Positions 9,471-19,486 are shown, numbered from the stretch's first letter. The stretch is 64,000 nt of DNA from JBGPQJ01 sp963829485 (GCA_963829485.1 CAWHIK010000002.1:248001-312000); one strand, 5' to 3'. Numbers and translations are program-made. The notes: a model not told the origin generated them from the letters alone.

Positions 9471-10217
9471 TTAGGGTGTAGTAGGCGTTACCGTCGGAGT
9501 GTCTGCGGGAGCTGGTGTCGTCGCTGTCGCGGTCGGTGTGGCAGTAGCAGTGGCTGTCGCAGTTCCAGCCGTCGTCGTCCTGGTGATCGTCGCGGTAACC
9601 GTCGTCGTCCCGCCGACATTGATGAGCACAAAGACTTCATCGCCAAAGAAGTTGCCGGCAGCCGTGGACATGCGCCAGGTCCCGCGCGCGGAGCCGGTCT
9701 TGCTCGGCGCTTTCATCGCAATGGACAACTCTTTCTCGGAGCCGGGAGCGACTGCCTTATCCAGGACCAGCGTGGCTCCGTCCATGGCTTCCCCGCCGAC
9801 AAAGGCGAACTTAAAGCCGGCGTCCCAGGCACAGGTGCCGTTATTTCGAACCAGCCAGGTCTTGGTGAATGTCTGACCGGGAGCCATGGCGGTGTTATCC
9901 GGGATGGTCACGTCCTTGACAAAGGTCAGACCGTAGCAGGAAGCCGTCGGAGATTTGACGCTCACCGGAGGCAGCGGTGTGCCGAGGGTCGCCGTGGCTG
10001 CCGGTGTATCAGTCGGGAGAGGCGTGGGCGTATCCGTCGGCAGGAAGAACGCGGTCTGCGTCAGGCCGATCGCAAAGGTCTCCACTGCGGAGGTCTGCAC
10101 CGCGCCGATGTCAACCGTCGGGGATGGTTCGGGGGTGGCTGCTCCGCAGGCGCTCAGGATCAGGCTACCCAGGATGGCAAGAGATGCGATACCAGTAATT
10201 TTTCCTATTCGTTTCAT
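9471..10217 (-). CDS. Lipoprotein with NBR1-Ig-like domain (248 aa)
   Basis: The signal peptide ends in the lipobox LSAC. A Pro/Thr-rich linker (PTDTPTPLPTDTPAATAT) leads to an NBR1-Ig-like beta-sandwich at about residues 90-200, recognised by CYGLTFVKDVTIPDN, MAPGQTFTKTWLVRNNGTCAW and SARGTWRMSTAAGNFFGDEVFVLI. A second low-complexity Thr/Ala/Pro tail ends the protein. In bacteria, mainly Chloroflexota, this domain is found on exported surface proteins and probably mediates binding; the ligand is unknown. The gene is monocistronic, with a terminator at 9412. Confidence 0.88.
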   Translation of the reverse strand: MKRIGKITGIASLAILGSLILSACGAATPEPSPTVDIGAVQTSAVETFAIGLTQTAFFLPTDTPTPLPTDTPAATATLGTPLPPVSVKSPTASCYGLTFVKDVTIPDNTAMAPGQTFTKTWLVRNNGTCAWDAGFKFAFVGGEAMDGATLVLDKAVAPGSEKELSIAMKAPSKTGSARGTWRMSTAAGNFFGDEVFVLINVGGTTTVTATITRTTTAGTATATATATPTATATTPAPADTPTVTPTTP

Positions 10218-10350
10218 GATCGTGTTTTCCTTTCACTGCAGATGCTATCTGCAAACAGGAAAATTATCAAGGGAATTGTATGGGAATAGTAGGGAAAAAA
10301 TCGGGTGAAAGGCAAGGGACCCAAGCCTAGTAGATTGTCAATTGGCGTCG

Positions 10351-11217
10351 TTATGTCTTTGCTGGCAGACCATCCGATAGATGAACTATTTCGGCACTAA
10401 CATCCCATAATTTCCTGGCAACCACCATATCGGTGGCTTGTGGTGCTGCCGGGATCTCATGCGAGTCGTAGAAATATTTCCCCGTGATGCTCTCCACGCT
10501 GGGTGAAGATGCAAGATAAATCGACGTTTCAGCACCTTTCGCTGGTGAACGCGCCATGAGCGGCGTGAATAGGCTGATCAGGGAGGCGATGACCTTGCCG
10601 TTGTTCTTCGCGAAACCCGTTGCGACAAAGCCGGGATGCAGTGCGTTGACGGTTACTCCGGTCCCTTCCAAGCGGCGAGCCAATTCCATAGTAAACAGGA
10701 TATTCGCGAGTTTTGAATTGCCGTAAGCATTGATACTATAGTTCCGTTCGCCTTGAAGGTTGTCGAAATCGATTTTACCGGCGATATGCGCTCCCGACGA
10801 CACATTGATGATCCGCGCGGGGGCGTCGGCTTTGATCGTATCGAGGAGCAGATTGGTCAGCAGGAAGTAAGCGAGATGGTTGAGTGCAAATGTCATTTCG
10901 ATGCCATCCACACTGAGTTGACGCTGCATGAAGAACGCACCCGCATTGTTGAGCAGGACGTGAAGATGCGAATATTTGCTCTTGAACTCATTTGCCAGGC
11001 GTCGAACTTCCAGCTGCGACGACAGATCCGCTTGCAGTGAGTCCACTGTGTTATTGCCGCTTGCTGCACGGAGCTCCTCAACAACCTGGGAGGTTTTCCG
11101 AGCATTCCGCCCAACAATGACAACCGTTGCGCCCATTCGGGCGAGTTCCTGGGCTGTGCTTTTCCCAATTCCGTTGGTGCCGCCTGTAATCAGGCAAACC
11201 TTGCCTTGCATCATCAT
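10351..11217 (-). CDS. Short-chain dehydrogenase/reductase (about 288 aa)
   Basis: A classical SDR fold of the retinol-dehydrogenase-like subgroup: cofactor motif LITGGTNGIGKST, NNAG, catalytic Ser in IINVSSGAH and the YGNSK (YxxxK) motif. The basic residues in VVIVGRNARKTS after strand 2 favour NADP(H). The chosen start is the first of three adjacent Met codons at 11217, preceded by AAAGGTGAG. The frame stays open to 11373, but those 52 extra residues do not resemble SDR sequence. The substrate is unknown. Confidence 0.85.
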   Translation of the reverse strand: MMMQGKVCLITGGTNGIGKSTAQELARMGATVVIVGRNARKTSQVVEELRAASGNNTVDSLQADLSSQLEVRRLANEFKSKYSHLHVLLNNAGAFFMQRQLSVDGIEMTFALNHLAYFLLTNLLLDTIKADAPARIINVSSGAHIAGKIDFDNLQGERNYSINAYGNSKLANILFTMELARRLEGTGVTVNALHPGFVATGFAKNNGKVIASLISLFTPLMARSPAKGAETSIYLASSPSVESITGKYFYDSHEIPAAPQATDMVVARKLWDVSAEIVHLSDGLPAKT

Positions 11218-11477
11218 CGTTTTTCTCTCACCTTTCGGTTCGCATTGGCTTTCCTTGCCGGATGTCGAGGATTTTTGCATGGTCGTTTCATACCGGCAGG
11301 TGTCGCGAAACAGCCCTTCAGAGGTAGACCTTGCATAGACCTGACCGTAGGCATCAAAGGGAGAGTATAACATCGAGTCCTCCGGTCACAATTGTGCTGA
11401 ACCCAAAGACCCAACCCCGGTGAGCTGATGGCGTGATCGTTGCACCATACCCTCGGGTTATAATACCTTCACGTCTG

Positions 11478-11580
11478 CATCTTTGTCGCATCGACATCGG
11501 TGGCACGTTCACGGATATCGACATCGTCTTGTTAGTAAGGACACTCCCCTCGCTGTTCGAGGGGAGTGTCATCTTGATTT
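11478..11580 (+). pseudogene. Possible N-terminal remnant of a hydantoinase/oxoprolinase gene
   Basis: On the plus strand, codons around 11492-11532 read RIDIGGTFTDIDIVL, which resembles the nucleotide-binding N-terminus (DxGGTFTD) of hydantoinase A/oxoprolinase proteins. The frame ends at once and nothing else of the gene is present. A TATAAT lies at 11458-11463. This is either a gene stub or coincidence. Confidence 0.25.
11541..11569 (-). terminator. Hairpin downstream of the TPR gene
   Basis: A 12-bp perfect stem ACACTCCCCTCG / CGAGGGGAGTGT with a 5-base loop, just past the stop of the minus-strand TPR gene. The T tract is poor, so its efficiency is uncertain. Confidence 0.55.
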
Positions 11581-11581
11581 A

Positions 11582-13888
11582 TCAGGCTTGAAGCTGCCGG
11601 AGCACCTCGCGGTACTCCTCCGCGTTGGGTGGATTTAACATCAGGATCTTATTGACCACCTCGATCACCGCCTGCGTATCGCCGGAAGCCATCAGCGTGT
11701 CGCCGATCACATCCAGTTGCGCGATCGCCTCGGCCGTGCGCCCGGATTTTCGGTAAAGCTCCGCGAGGATCTGACGGATGAAGATCTGCCCGCCGTGTTC
11801 TTCGATCAGTGATTTGCAGAAGACGATGCCGTCCTCGACCTTTCCGGTGCTGTCGAGGTGGGTCATGTAACTGTCCAGCTCCGACGTGGCCTGCTGGGGC
11901 TGCCCGAGCCTCAGGTTGAGGTCGATCAGGTTCTTGCGGGCGGTCTCGTCGTCCGGCCGCAGCGTGCGGATCTGCTCGTACACACGGATGGCCTGCCGCC
12001 AGTCGAGGCGCTGCATGTCGATGTCGGCCATGCGGGTCAGGATCTGCGTGCTCCAGGTGCGGTTGCCGCTGCTCTGCTGGGCGACTCGCAGTGCGGTGGA
12101 ATAGGTCTTGCGCGCCATGTCGAGCTCGGCCAGGCGGTAGTAAATATCCGCCAGCTCGATGTATTCGCTGATGGCTTCGTCCACCTGCCCGCGGGCGATC
12201 AACTGGTCGATCAGCTTGGTGCGGACAGCGAGGTCCATCGGCGCGAGTTTCAGGATGCGGCGCAGGATGTTGGTGGCCTGAGCGGCCTCACCGCGCACGC
12301 TGTAGGCCTGTGCCACCACCATGAACTTGGCGATCGCATCCGGAATGCGTTCCTCGCTGATGAGCAGATCGCCGATCAACGAATGGAGCGGCAGATAGGT
12401 GGGGGCATTGATCACGGCATAGAAGGCTTCGTCCATCGCGGAGCGCAGCTTGTTCGCGCGCGCCAGCGAGTTGATCGAATTCATCGCCCCCAGCACCTGG
12501 CTGCTCTGGGACTGGATCAAGACTTCGGCCAAGGGCAGGGACTCCCCCTCGGCTGTCTTGGGCAGCTGCATTCGAGCCTGGCTGAGATGGTCGCGCCAGT
12601 TGGGACGCATCAACAATTCGTGGATGTTTTCGCACAGCTTGCCGACGTTCTGGTCGTCCTCGGCATTCTCCTGCGCTTCGACCAGCGGTTCGTAAAGCTG
12701 CCGGATCGAATCCGCCTGGTCCGGGGCAACGACCGCCGAGTTGGCGATCTTCAGCGCCTCGAGATACTCCACCGCCGCTTCCTTCAGCCGGCCTTCCTTT
12801 TGCTGGATCTGCCCCGAGATCATCCGCGCAGCCAGTCCATACTCATCGTGCCGGTAACACTGTTGAAGATATTTCATGGCCGATTCGGTGCGGTCGGTGC
12901 GGGCGCGCAGGTAACCCAGGTCGAAGTAAACCGCCGGCAGGGTGAAACCGGCATCCAGCGCATGCTCAAGCTCCTCGGCAGCCTGCGCATCGTGGCTCTT
13001 TGTTTGAGAATCGATGGCCTGGCTCAGGTGCAGCATGATCCGGCTCTGCTGGTTCTGGTTGAGCATGCCGGTGCCGCGCATCAACGTCTGCAGTCCGCGC
13101 CGCTGCTGGGCTTCCGCGCTGCTGTCATCGGAGAGTTCGAACATGACCTCCGCAATCATCTTCAGGGCCTTCTGGCGCGCTTCGGCGATCGGGTCGAGTG
13201 TACTGTCCGCGGGTTTTTTGGGAGGCTCCAGCTGTTTGACCTGCGCCATCTTGAGCGGACCCGTGCCGCCGCGCGGGCGGACGGGCTTGGGCAGCATCTG
13301 CCCGGAGCGCAGCAACCCGTAGGCCTGCTTCGCCTCCGCCGAGTTGGGCGACAACTTCATCGCGCGGTCGATCAATTCCATCGCCTTTTGCGGCTGCCCG
13401 CTGTGCTGGAGCAGGCTGGCCACGGCGATATACTCTGACACGGATTGACGTGTCTGACCCATTTTTTCGTAGACCATCGCCAGCCGCGAGTGGGCGGTGA
13501 GGTTCTCGGGGGCAAGCTGCGTGACGCGCGACCAGTTCTCGATGGCCTTTTCTGCATCGCGGATCTTCAGGTAAAGCTCAGCCGCGAGAAGCGCTGCCTG
13601 CACCGCCTGGTTGATGTTGCCCAGCTTTTCGGAAAGCTGGGCGATCTTCTCCATCGCGATGGCATCGTCCGGGCTGACCCGGATGACGCGCCGGTAGGTC
13701 TCCAGTGCGGTTTCAAAATGCCCCAGCTGGTACTGCGCCAGGGCAAGGCTGTTCAAAGCCTTGGGGTTGTCGGGGAATTCATCCAGCGCGCGTTGATAGC
13801 AAACAGCCGCCTTGTCCCACGTCTGGTCCCAGGCGGCGGAATGGCCGTCATCTAGCGCTTTTTGAAATACGTCTTCACGTCCGGGCAT
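11582..13888 (-). CDS. Large TPR-repeat protein (768 aa)
   Basis: A soluble protein made almost entirely of helix pairs. Clear tetratricopeptide repeats lie in residues 20-165 (KALNSLALAQYQLGHFETALETYRRVI is a textbook unit) and again from about 480 to 760. A basic, Pro-rich linker (MLPKPVRPRGGTGPLKMAQ) occurs near residue 210, separating an N-terminal TPR block from a longer C-terminal one. There is no signal peptide or membrane segment. TPR arrays are protein-binding scaffolds, and the partner cannot be inferred. The 2.3 kb frame is unbroken, unlike several conserved genes nearby. It sits next to polA but is separated from it by about 50 bases, with no strong ribosome site visible. Confidence 0.88.
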   Translation of the reverse strand: MPGREDVFQKALDDGHSAAWDQTWDKAAVCYQRALDEFPDNPKALNSLALAQYQLGHFETALETYRRVIRVSPDDAIAMEKIAQLSEKLGNINQAVQAALLAAELYLKIRDAEKAIENWSRVTQLAPENLTAHSRLAMVYEKMGQTRQSVSEYIAVASLLQHSGQPQKAMELIDRAMKLSPNSAEAKQAYGLLRSGQMLPKPVRPRGGTGPLKMAQVKQLEPPKKPADSTLDPIAEARQKALKMIAEVMFELSDDSSAEAQQRRGLQTLMRGTGMLNQNQQSRIMLHLSQAIDSQTKSHDAQAAEELEHALDAGFTLPAVYFDLGYLRARTDRTESAMKYLQQCYRHDEYGLAARMISGQIQQKEGRLKEAAVEYLEALKIANSAVVAPDQADSIRQLYEPLVEAQENAEDDQNVGKLCENIHELLMRPNWRDHLSQARMQLPKTAEGESLPLAEVLIQSQSSQVLGAMNSINSLARANKLRSAMDEAFYAVINAPTYLPLHSLIGDLLISEERIPDAIAKFMVVAQAYSVRGEAAQATNILRRILKLAPMDLAVRTKLIDQLIARGQVDEAISEYIELADIYYRLAELDMARKTYSTALRVAQQSSGNRTWSTQILTRMADIDMQRLDWRQAIRVYEQIRTLRPDDETARKNLIDLNLRLGQPQQATSELDSYMTHLDSTGKVEDGIVFCKSLIEEHGGQIFIRQILAELYRKSGRTAEAIAQLDVIGDTLMASGDTQAVIEVVNKILMLNPPNAEEYREVLRQLQA

Positions 13889-13939
13889 AAGTGTTCTCGT
13901 GATCGATATTGAATCCGCGTGGCTGTAGACGTTACCCCG

Positions 13940-16734
13940 TTATTTTAATACCTGCATCTCTCCCCAGCTATGCCCCCAACGGGCTTCCGTGGAAAGCGGG
14001 ATGCTGAGTGTATAAGCGTCTTCCATCACCTGCTGGACAACACGGGCGGTTTTTTCCAGTTCACCCTGCGGACATTCTAACACAATCTCGTCATGGACTT
14101 GCAGTAACATACAACCCTGCAAGCCGGCGGACTTGAGCGCGCCGGGGATCTTGAGCATGGCGAGCTTCATAATGTCCGCCGCCGTGCCCTGGATGGGCGC
14201 GTTGATGGCTTCGCGCTCCTCGCGGTTCCGCACCTGCTGATTGATGTGACCCATCAGCGCCGGGAAGTAGCGCCGGCGGCCGAGCAGCGTCTCGACGTAG
14301 CCCTGTTTGGCGGCCAGCTTGCGCGTTTCATCGAGATACTTCTTGACGCCGGGGAATTGGTGGAAATAGGCTTTGACGAAGTCGTCCGCCTCGCCGAGGG
14401 TCAGTTCGGTGGAGCGGGATAATCCGAAGGCAGACATGCCATAAATGAGGCCGAAGTTGATCGCCTTGGCGTGCCGGCGCTGCTCCTTGGTCACCTGCTC
14501 GAGCGGGATGCTGTAGATCGCCGCGGCGGTGGTGGCATGGATATCCTGGTCATGGCGGAAGGCATCCAGCATGGCCTGGTCGCCGGCGATGTGCGCGACG
14601 ATGCGCAACTCGACCTGCGAGTAATCCACCGACAGCAGCACCTTGCCCGGTGCGGCGATGAATCCATTGCGGACGGTGCGTCCCAGGTCGGTGCGGGTGG
14701 GGATGTTCTGCAGGTTGGGATTCGATGAGGACAGCCGCCCCGTCACGGCGCTCGTCTGGCTGTAGGAGGTATGCACCCTGCCCCCGGCATCGACCTTTTC
14801 GGGCAGCGCATCCACATAGGTAGACTTCAGCTTGGAGAGTTCGCGGTTCTCGAGGACCAGGTCCACCACCGGGTGTTTGCCGCGCAGCTCCTCGAGCACG
14901 TCCGCAGACGTGGAATAGTGTCCGCTGGCAGTCTTTTTTCCGCGGTCGGGCGGCGTCAACTCGAGGGTCTTGAACAGCACATCCGACAACTGCTGGGTGG
15001 AATTGATGTTGAAGGTCCTGCCAACCATTTGATAGACCTGCATTTCGATCTCGGCCATGCGCTTGCCCAGCTCGAGGGACATTTTTTAAAGAACTTCACG
15101 TCCAGCATGATGCCGATCAACTCCATTTCGGCCAACACGCCCACCAGCGGCATCTCGATCTCGTCGAGCAGCTTGCGCCCGTTCACCTTATCCAAATCCT
15201 TGTAAAGGATCGGGCGCAGGCGGATGCACATCTCCGCATCGGCAGCTGCATAAGCGGACGCGGATTCCACATCCACATCAGCCATCGTGCGCTGGTTCTT
15301 TCCCTTCATCCCGATCAGCGCCTCGATGTGGGTCATTTCCTCTTCGAGACGCACATAGGCCAGGTTCTTGAGACCCAGGTTGCGGGAGGAGGGATCGGTG
15401 ATCCACTCGGCGATCATCGAATCGAATCCAAGCGGTGACACCTTCAATCCATACCGCACCAGGACCAGGTAATCGTATTTGACGTTGTGTCCGATCTTGG
15501 GAATCTTTGGATTCGTCATTGCCGGACGCAGCGCATCGACGACCTGGTCGATCGGCAGGTTCGGACCGGCGTTGTGCCCGACCGGGATGTACCACCCCTC
15601 CCCGTCTGTGACCGCCAGCGAAATGCCGACCAACTGAGCTTCCAATTCTTCGGTGGAGGTGGTCTCGGTGTCAAAAGAAATGACATCCGCTTTTTTCAAC
15701 TCCGTGGCGAGTTTTTTCAACTTGGCTTCCGTATCTATTACGGTAACCTTTAGCGATGACGGCGGCCGTTCCACTTTCACGGTCTCAGCGGCAGTTTCAG
15801 CAAACATCGCCATCTGTCCGCCGCCCTTTTTTCCGGAAGGCGTTATTCCGTTTTTCCTGAAGTAAGCCAGCTCGGCGACAAGCGTGCGGAATTCCAGCTC
15901 GCGGAAAAGTTTTTCCACGTTTGCCGGGTCGAAGTTGTCAGCCTTCGCATGCGTCAAGTCGATCTTGATCGGCAGGTCGGTGCGGATGGCTGCCAGCTCG
16001 CGGCTCATGTAGGCGGAATCGCGTCCGGCTTCGAGTTTCGTCCGCACCTTGGGGGGAATCATCTCGAGGTTGGCGTAGATGTCGTCCAGTGATTTGTAAA
16101 CTTTGAAGAGTTCCTGCGTCGTCTTTTCGCCCACGCCCGGCACGCCGGGGATGTTGTCCGATTTGTCGCCGACCAGCGCCTTGTAATCCACCACCAGGTG
16201 CGCCGGGACGCCCAGCTTCGCGACCACGTCGGCATCGGTGATGTAATCCTTCGCGTCGGAGAGTTTACCCTCAGGCAGGTTGACAATGACCCCGCCGCCG
16301 ACCAGCTGCAGCAGGTCACGGTCGCCGGTGATGATCTTGACCCCCAGCCCTCCCGCTGATTCCACCCGCGCCACCGTGCCAAGGACGTCGTCCGCTTCGA
16401 ACCCTTCCATTTCGAGGCGAGGGATGTTGAAGGCGTCCACCAGCTGGCGGATGCGCTCGATCTGCGGGCGCAGGTCGTCGGGCATCTTGGCGCGCGTAGC
16501 CTTGTACTCCGGGAATATCTCGTCGCGGAAGGTCTTGCCCGTGTCGAACGCCACCGCCAGGTAATCAGGCTTCTCGTTTTTCAATAAGCGCATCAGCACG
16601 GACGCAAATCCGTATACGCCGGCAGTGGGTTCGCCGCTGGCGGTCTGCCAGCGCCCGCCGCCGGTGGAGCTGAGCGCGAAATAGGTGCGGTAAGCGAGTG
16701 CGTGGCCGTCGATCAGATAAAGGGTGGGCGGCAT
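13940..16734 (-). CDS. polA: DNA polymerase I, one homopolymer frameshift
   Basis: DNA polymerase I, needed for repair and Okazaki fragment processing. Residues 1-290 form the 5'-3' exonuclease (YLIDGHALAYR, GFEADDVLGT, TGDRDLLQLV, GDKSDNIPGVPGVGEKTT). About 325-520 is the 3'-5' exonuclease, and its DxE metal motif is present (SFDTET), so proofreading may be active. The polymerase part has LLSVDYSQVELR (motif A), RRHAKAINFGLIYG (O helix) and LQVHDEIVLE (motif C). The frame breaks at 15082-15088 in a run of six A on the minus strand. One more A would restore FFKKMSLELGKRM, so this looks like a homopolymer error. Total length is about 930 residues, as expected. The start follows TGGAG. Confidence 0.95.
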
Positions 16735-16831
16735 CGTTTTCTCCAGAATAGTGGTCAGTAAATTCTATCCTGATTCGAATAAATAAGGGCAGGTCTGATC
16801 GACCTGCCCCAGTGTGGCAACGGTGAAATCT

Positions 16832-17446
16832 TTATCGCGGCGGGCGCGTGATCCCCTGCCGCTGGCGCGTCTGCGCGATGAAATCCTTGATCAGCTTGGG
16901 CGGGTGCTGCTGCGGGCCGCCCATGATGAGATAGCCCGGAGCCCAGAAGTCACCCGAGGGATTATCCTTGGCGAATTTCGGGAAATCAGCGAAGATGCGA
17001 GAGGAGATCTGCTGGCGCACGATGCGCATGATAAATCCGGGCGAAACCGACGGCGGGACATTGGCGATCCACTGCAGATATTCGGGGCGCACTGCGAGAT
17101 GTTCCAGCCGCCAGCCGTAGGCGATGCAGACATCCTGCATCCAGCTCGTTACCCGGTCTGCCAGGTCGCCGGTCAGGTAGTGGCGGTCGAAGCGCGGGAT
17201 CAGCAGGCAGGCATAGCTCAGGTTGTAAAGTGACGGCGAGACGGGCTCGAGCACGATCTTGCGCGCGCCTTCAGGAGCGGTGGTGCGCTGTTCGGCTTCT
17301 TCGATCTGCCGTTGTTCATCCACGGTGTGCCGGCGGGTGACAGCGAACTGCGCCATCTCGTCCGGCGTTGGGATATGCTTGCGGGTGACGGCCAGCGCCG
17401 CCTCGTCGAAGTACAGGTCGGGATTCTCGAATCTCGTAATCGCCAT
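16832..17446 (-). CDS. IS200-like (Y1 transposase fold) domain with lost catalytic residues
   Basis: A 204-residue reading from ATG 17446. After a charged N-terminus, residues 66-195 match the layout of IS200/REP-type HUH transposases: a first strand (SLYNLSYACLLIPRF), HYLTGDLADRVTSWM, the HUH strand region, PPSVSPGFIMRIVRQ, then GDFWAPGYLIMGG. The usual PDHVH is PEYLQ (Tyr123 and Gln125 replace both histidines), and the nucleophilic Tyr position in the last helix reads Phe189 (IKDFIAQT). It can hardly be an active transposase, and no terminal hairpins flank it. The receiver/Roadblock gene upstream reads into it in another frame for 44 codons, so the two are probably one protein split by an indel near 17455. 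A domesticated nucleic-acid-binding role is inference. Confidence 0.7.
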   Translation of the reverse strand: MAITRFENPDLYFDEAALAVTRKHIPTPDEMAQFAVTRRHTVDEQRQIEEAEQRTTAPEGARKIVLEPVSPSLYNLSYACLLIPRFDRHYLTGDLADRVTSWMQDVCIAYGWRLEHLAVRPEYLQWIANVPPSVSPGFIMRIVRQQISSRIFADFPKFAKDNPSGDFWAPGYLIMGGPQQHPPKLIKDFIAQTRQRQGITRPPR

Positions 17447-18440
17447 CCGACGGTCCGCGCTGGATGGGTGGATTCGTCTCCACGCTGAATGATGCCGCCG
17501 GGGGCGCAGTTTGCTCCTGCTCAAAGGCGATCGTTTCCCAGCTCGATTCGAGCCGGGTGGGGTTGGGCGGCGGGACATCCGACAGCACCTCGGAAAGCTG
17601 CGGCAGGTCGGGGGTGTCCTCGGCCTCCCGCCGGCGCTCCTCGCGGTGTGTTTCCACCGGTGGAGTGGCGGCAAGCGAACCGGCTAATTTTCCGGCCTGG
17701 GTGCGGATGGTGCTGAAGGGGGTTTCGGAATCGAAGACCAGCGCCAGGATCATCTGCGGCGACAGCCTCGTGGCATACAGCATGTGTTCGGCGTGTGTGG
17801 CTTCCAGCCGGATGAAGCGCAGCAGGTCGCTCTTCTCTTCGTGATCCCAGTATTTCTGAATGGTCTGTGAAATTTCCTGGGCGGCTGCTTTCGAGAGCTG
17901 GCCGGCATAAGCCCACAACTCGTTGTTGAGAGTGATCAGCGCGGCCTGGGCGGACAACTCGAGCGTCAGCCGGGTGAGATGCTGGGCGGCGCGGTTAATA
18001 TCCTGCAGCCAGGGGATCTCCGCGGACACTTCAACGGGAACAGACCTCTGGGAGGCGGGTTCAACTTTGGGGTTGGTTGGTTTTCCGTTATTCATCATTT
18101 TCGCCAACTCCGCCGCATCAAGCGGTTTGGAGATGTATCCGCGCGGGGCGAGTTCATTGATTTCCTCGGTCAGCCAGCTCCTGGGGTTCGTGATGACAAT
18201 GATCTGAACCTTGTCATTGAGCTGACGGAGCGCGCGGCCCACGTCGAGAATCGATACTCCTTGTTCTTCAAGTTCAGCATCCAACAAAGCCACAGCGATG
18301 TGCTGTTGCTGATGATCTTCAATTATCTTGTTAAAATCGTTTGTTGCCCGAAGGTCATACTTCCCCACTTCAGTCAGGGCTTTACGGACAACGTCTTCCA
18401 GGCTGGTCTGTGATGTTACCAGGAGGACCAACTCATCCAT
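17316..18440 (-). CDS. Receiver-like plus Roadblock/LC7-like protein, probably fused to the IS200-like domain
   Basis: Residues 1-118 look like a response-regulator receiver: VLLVTSQTSLEDVV, a conserved Asp54 in VALLDAELEE, VIVITNPRS and Lys105 in GYISKPLD. The first acidic pair is missing, so phosphorylation is doubtful. Residues 150-256 resemble a Roadblock/LC7 (longin-type) domain: AALITLNNELWAYAG, KAAAQEISQTIQKYW and RLSPQMILALVFDSET. A Pro/Glu-rich linker follows. Sense ends near codon 330 (ETNPPIQRG); the remaining 44 codons overlap the IS200-like domain out of frame, and the frame ends at 17316. Roadblock domains often regulate small GTPases, but none is nearby. The gene lies upstream of polA on the same strand. 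Confidence 0.65.
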   Translation of the reverse strand: MDELVLLVTSQTSLEDVVRKALTEVGKYDLRATNDFNKIIEDHQQQHIAVALLDAELEEQGVSILDVGRALRQLNDKVQIIVITNPRSWLTEEINELAPRGYISKPLDAAELAKMMNNGKPTNPKVEPASQRSVPVEVSAEIPWLQDINRAAQHLTRLTLELSAQAALITLNNELWAYAGQLSKAAAQEISQTIQKYWDHEEKSDLLRFIRLEATHAEHMLYATRLSPQMILALVFDSETPFSTIRTQAGKLAGSLAATPPVETHREERRREAEDTPDLPQLSEVLSDVPPPNPTRLESSWETIAFEQEQTAPPAASFSVETNPPIQRGPSDGDYEIRESRPVLRRGGAGRHPQAYPNAGRDGAVRCHPPAHRG

Positions 18441-18598
18441 ACAATCACAAATATATCACGAGAAAAGAAAGGCTGCAAGCGTTTGGAAAGACGAAAAACA
18501 CCCCACTTAAGGGGGATTTTTGCCCGATTCACCCATCGGACTTGATTTTCACCCTCGAATATGCTATGTTTGTGACAATCCAAATTATAAGGAAAACT

Positions 18599-19456
18599 AT
18601 GCATCGCGAACGTGTCTCGGAAAACGTCTTTTGGTTCCAAAGCGAAGTCTATGCGCAGGTTACAGCAGGGGTGGTGGCGGGTCCTCAATGGGCAGTGATG
18701 ATCGATACGCTTGCCCTCCCTGAGGAGACGCTTGCCATTCGTGAATTCATCGAACACGAACTGAACACGCCTGTAAGATACATCATCAATACGCATTATC
18801 ATGCGGACCACACCTGGGGCAACTGTTTCTTCCCCGGAGCGACCATCATTTCGCACGCCCTGTGCCGCGAACTGCTGGCGGAAAAAGGTGTGCCGTCCCT
18901 GGAAGCCGCCCGAAAGCAGAATCCCGCTCTGAAGCAGGTGAAGATCGTACTCCCCCACCTGACCTTCGAACAGGGTGAACTCACCCTGCGCGTGGGCAAG
19001 AAGAACCTGATTCTGATGCCTGCCACCGGCCACAGCCCGGACGGAGTGTCCGTGCTGGTGGAGGAGGACCGCATCCTGTTCGCCGGCGACGCCTTCATGC
19101 CGCTCCCCTACATTGTCGACGGAGATCTGGACGAAATCGCTGCCTCCATCAAGAAGATGGGGCGCATGGGGCTGGAGAACATCATCCAGGGGCACGGCGA
19201 TATCATCCTTCGCGGAGAGATCGACTCGGCAGTGAAGGAGAACCTGAATTACATCTCATCGCTGCGCAAGAACGTCAAGGCGGCCTCCAAACGCAAGTCG
19301 CCGGATGAGTACCTGGACGAGATCAACATCGAAGAGTGTGGCAAGAGCCGCGTGGCGCTCGGCGGTCTGGCCATCTCACTCCACCAACGTAACGTTCGCG
19401 CGCTGTACAAGCAAATGCTGGACAAGAAGAATGGCGGGGACGAGGACGAAGAATAA
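18599..19456 (+). CDS. MBL-fold metallo-hydrolase (285 aa)
   Basis: A metallo-beta-lactamase-fold hydrolase. The metal motif THYHADHTWGN supplies His66, His68, Asp70 and His71, and further ligands are in ATGHSPDG, FAGDAFM and IIQGHGD. The C-terminal part (residues 220-285) is helical and ends in an acidic tail (GGDEDEE). The start at 18599 follows AAGGAAAAC; a longer in-frame reading upstream crosses the divergent promoter region and is unlikely. The family includes glyoxalase II-like and lactonase enzymes, and the substrate cannot be told from sequence. It is transcribed divergently from the receiver/Roadblock gene and ends in a good terminator. Confidence 0.87.
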   Translation: MHRERVSENVFWFQSEVYAQVTAGVVAGPQWAVMIDTLALPEETLAIREFIEHELNTPVRYIINTHYHADHTWGNCFFPGATIISHALCRELLAEKGVPSLEAARKQNPALKQVKIVLPHLTFEQGELTLRVGKKNLILMPATGHSPDGVSVLVEEDRILFAGDAFMPLPYIVDGDLDEIAASIKKMGRMGLENIIQGHGDIILRGEIDSAVKENLNYISSLRKNVKAASKRKSPDEYLDEINIEECGKSRVALGGLAISLHQRNVRALYKQMLDKKNGGDEDEE

Positions 19457-19486
19457 CGTCACATTGTCACAAGCAAGAGGATAAAA

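Noticed and set aside
11858..13438. 526-codon plus-strand frame opposite the TPR gene
   Set aside because: The TPR protein has clear repeats on the other strand; this product is compositionally biased and has no family features.
14956..15082. Two separate polymerase genes in the polA region
   Set aside because: The two frames join at a homopolymer run into one full-length DNA polymerase I.
16832..17446. Active IS200/IS605 insertion sequence
   Set aside because: HUH histidines and catalytic Tyr are absent, and no subterminal hairpins or TnpB gene are nearby.
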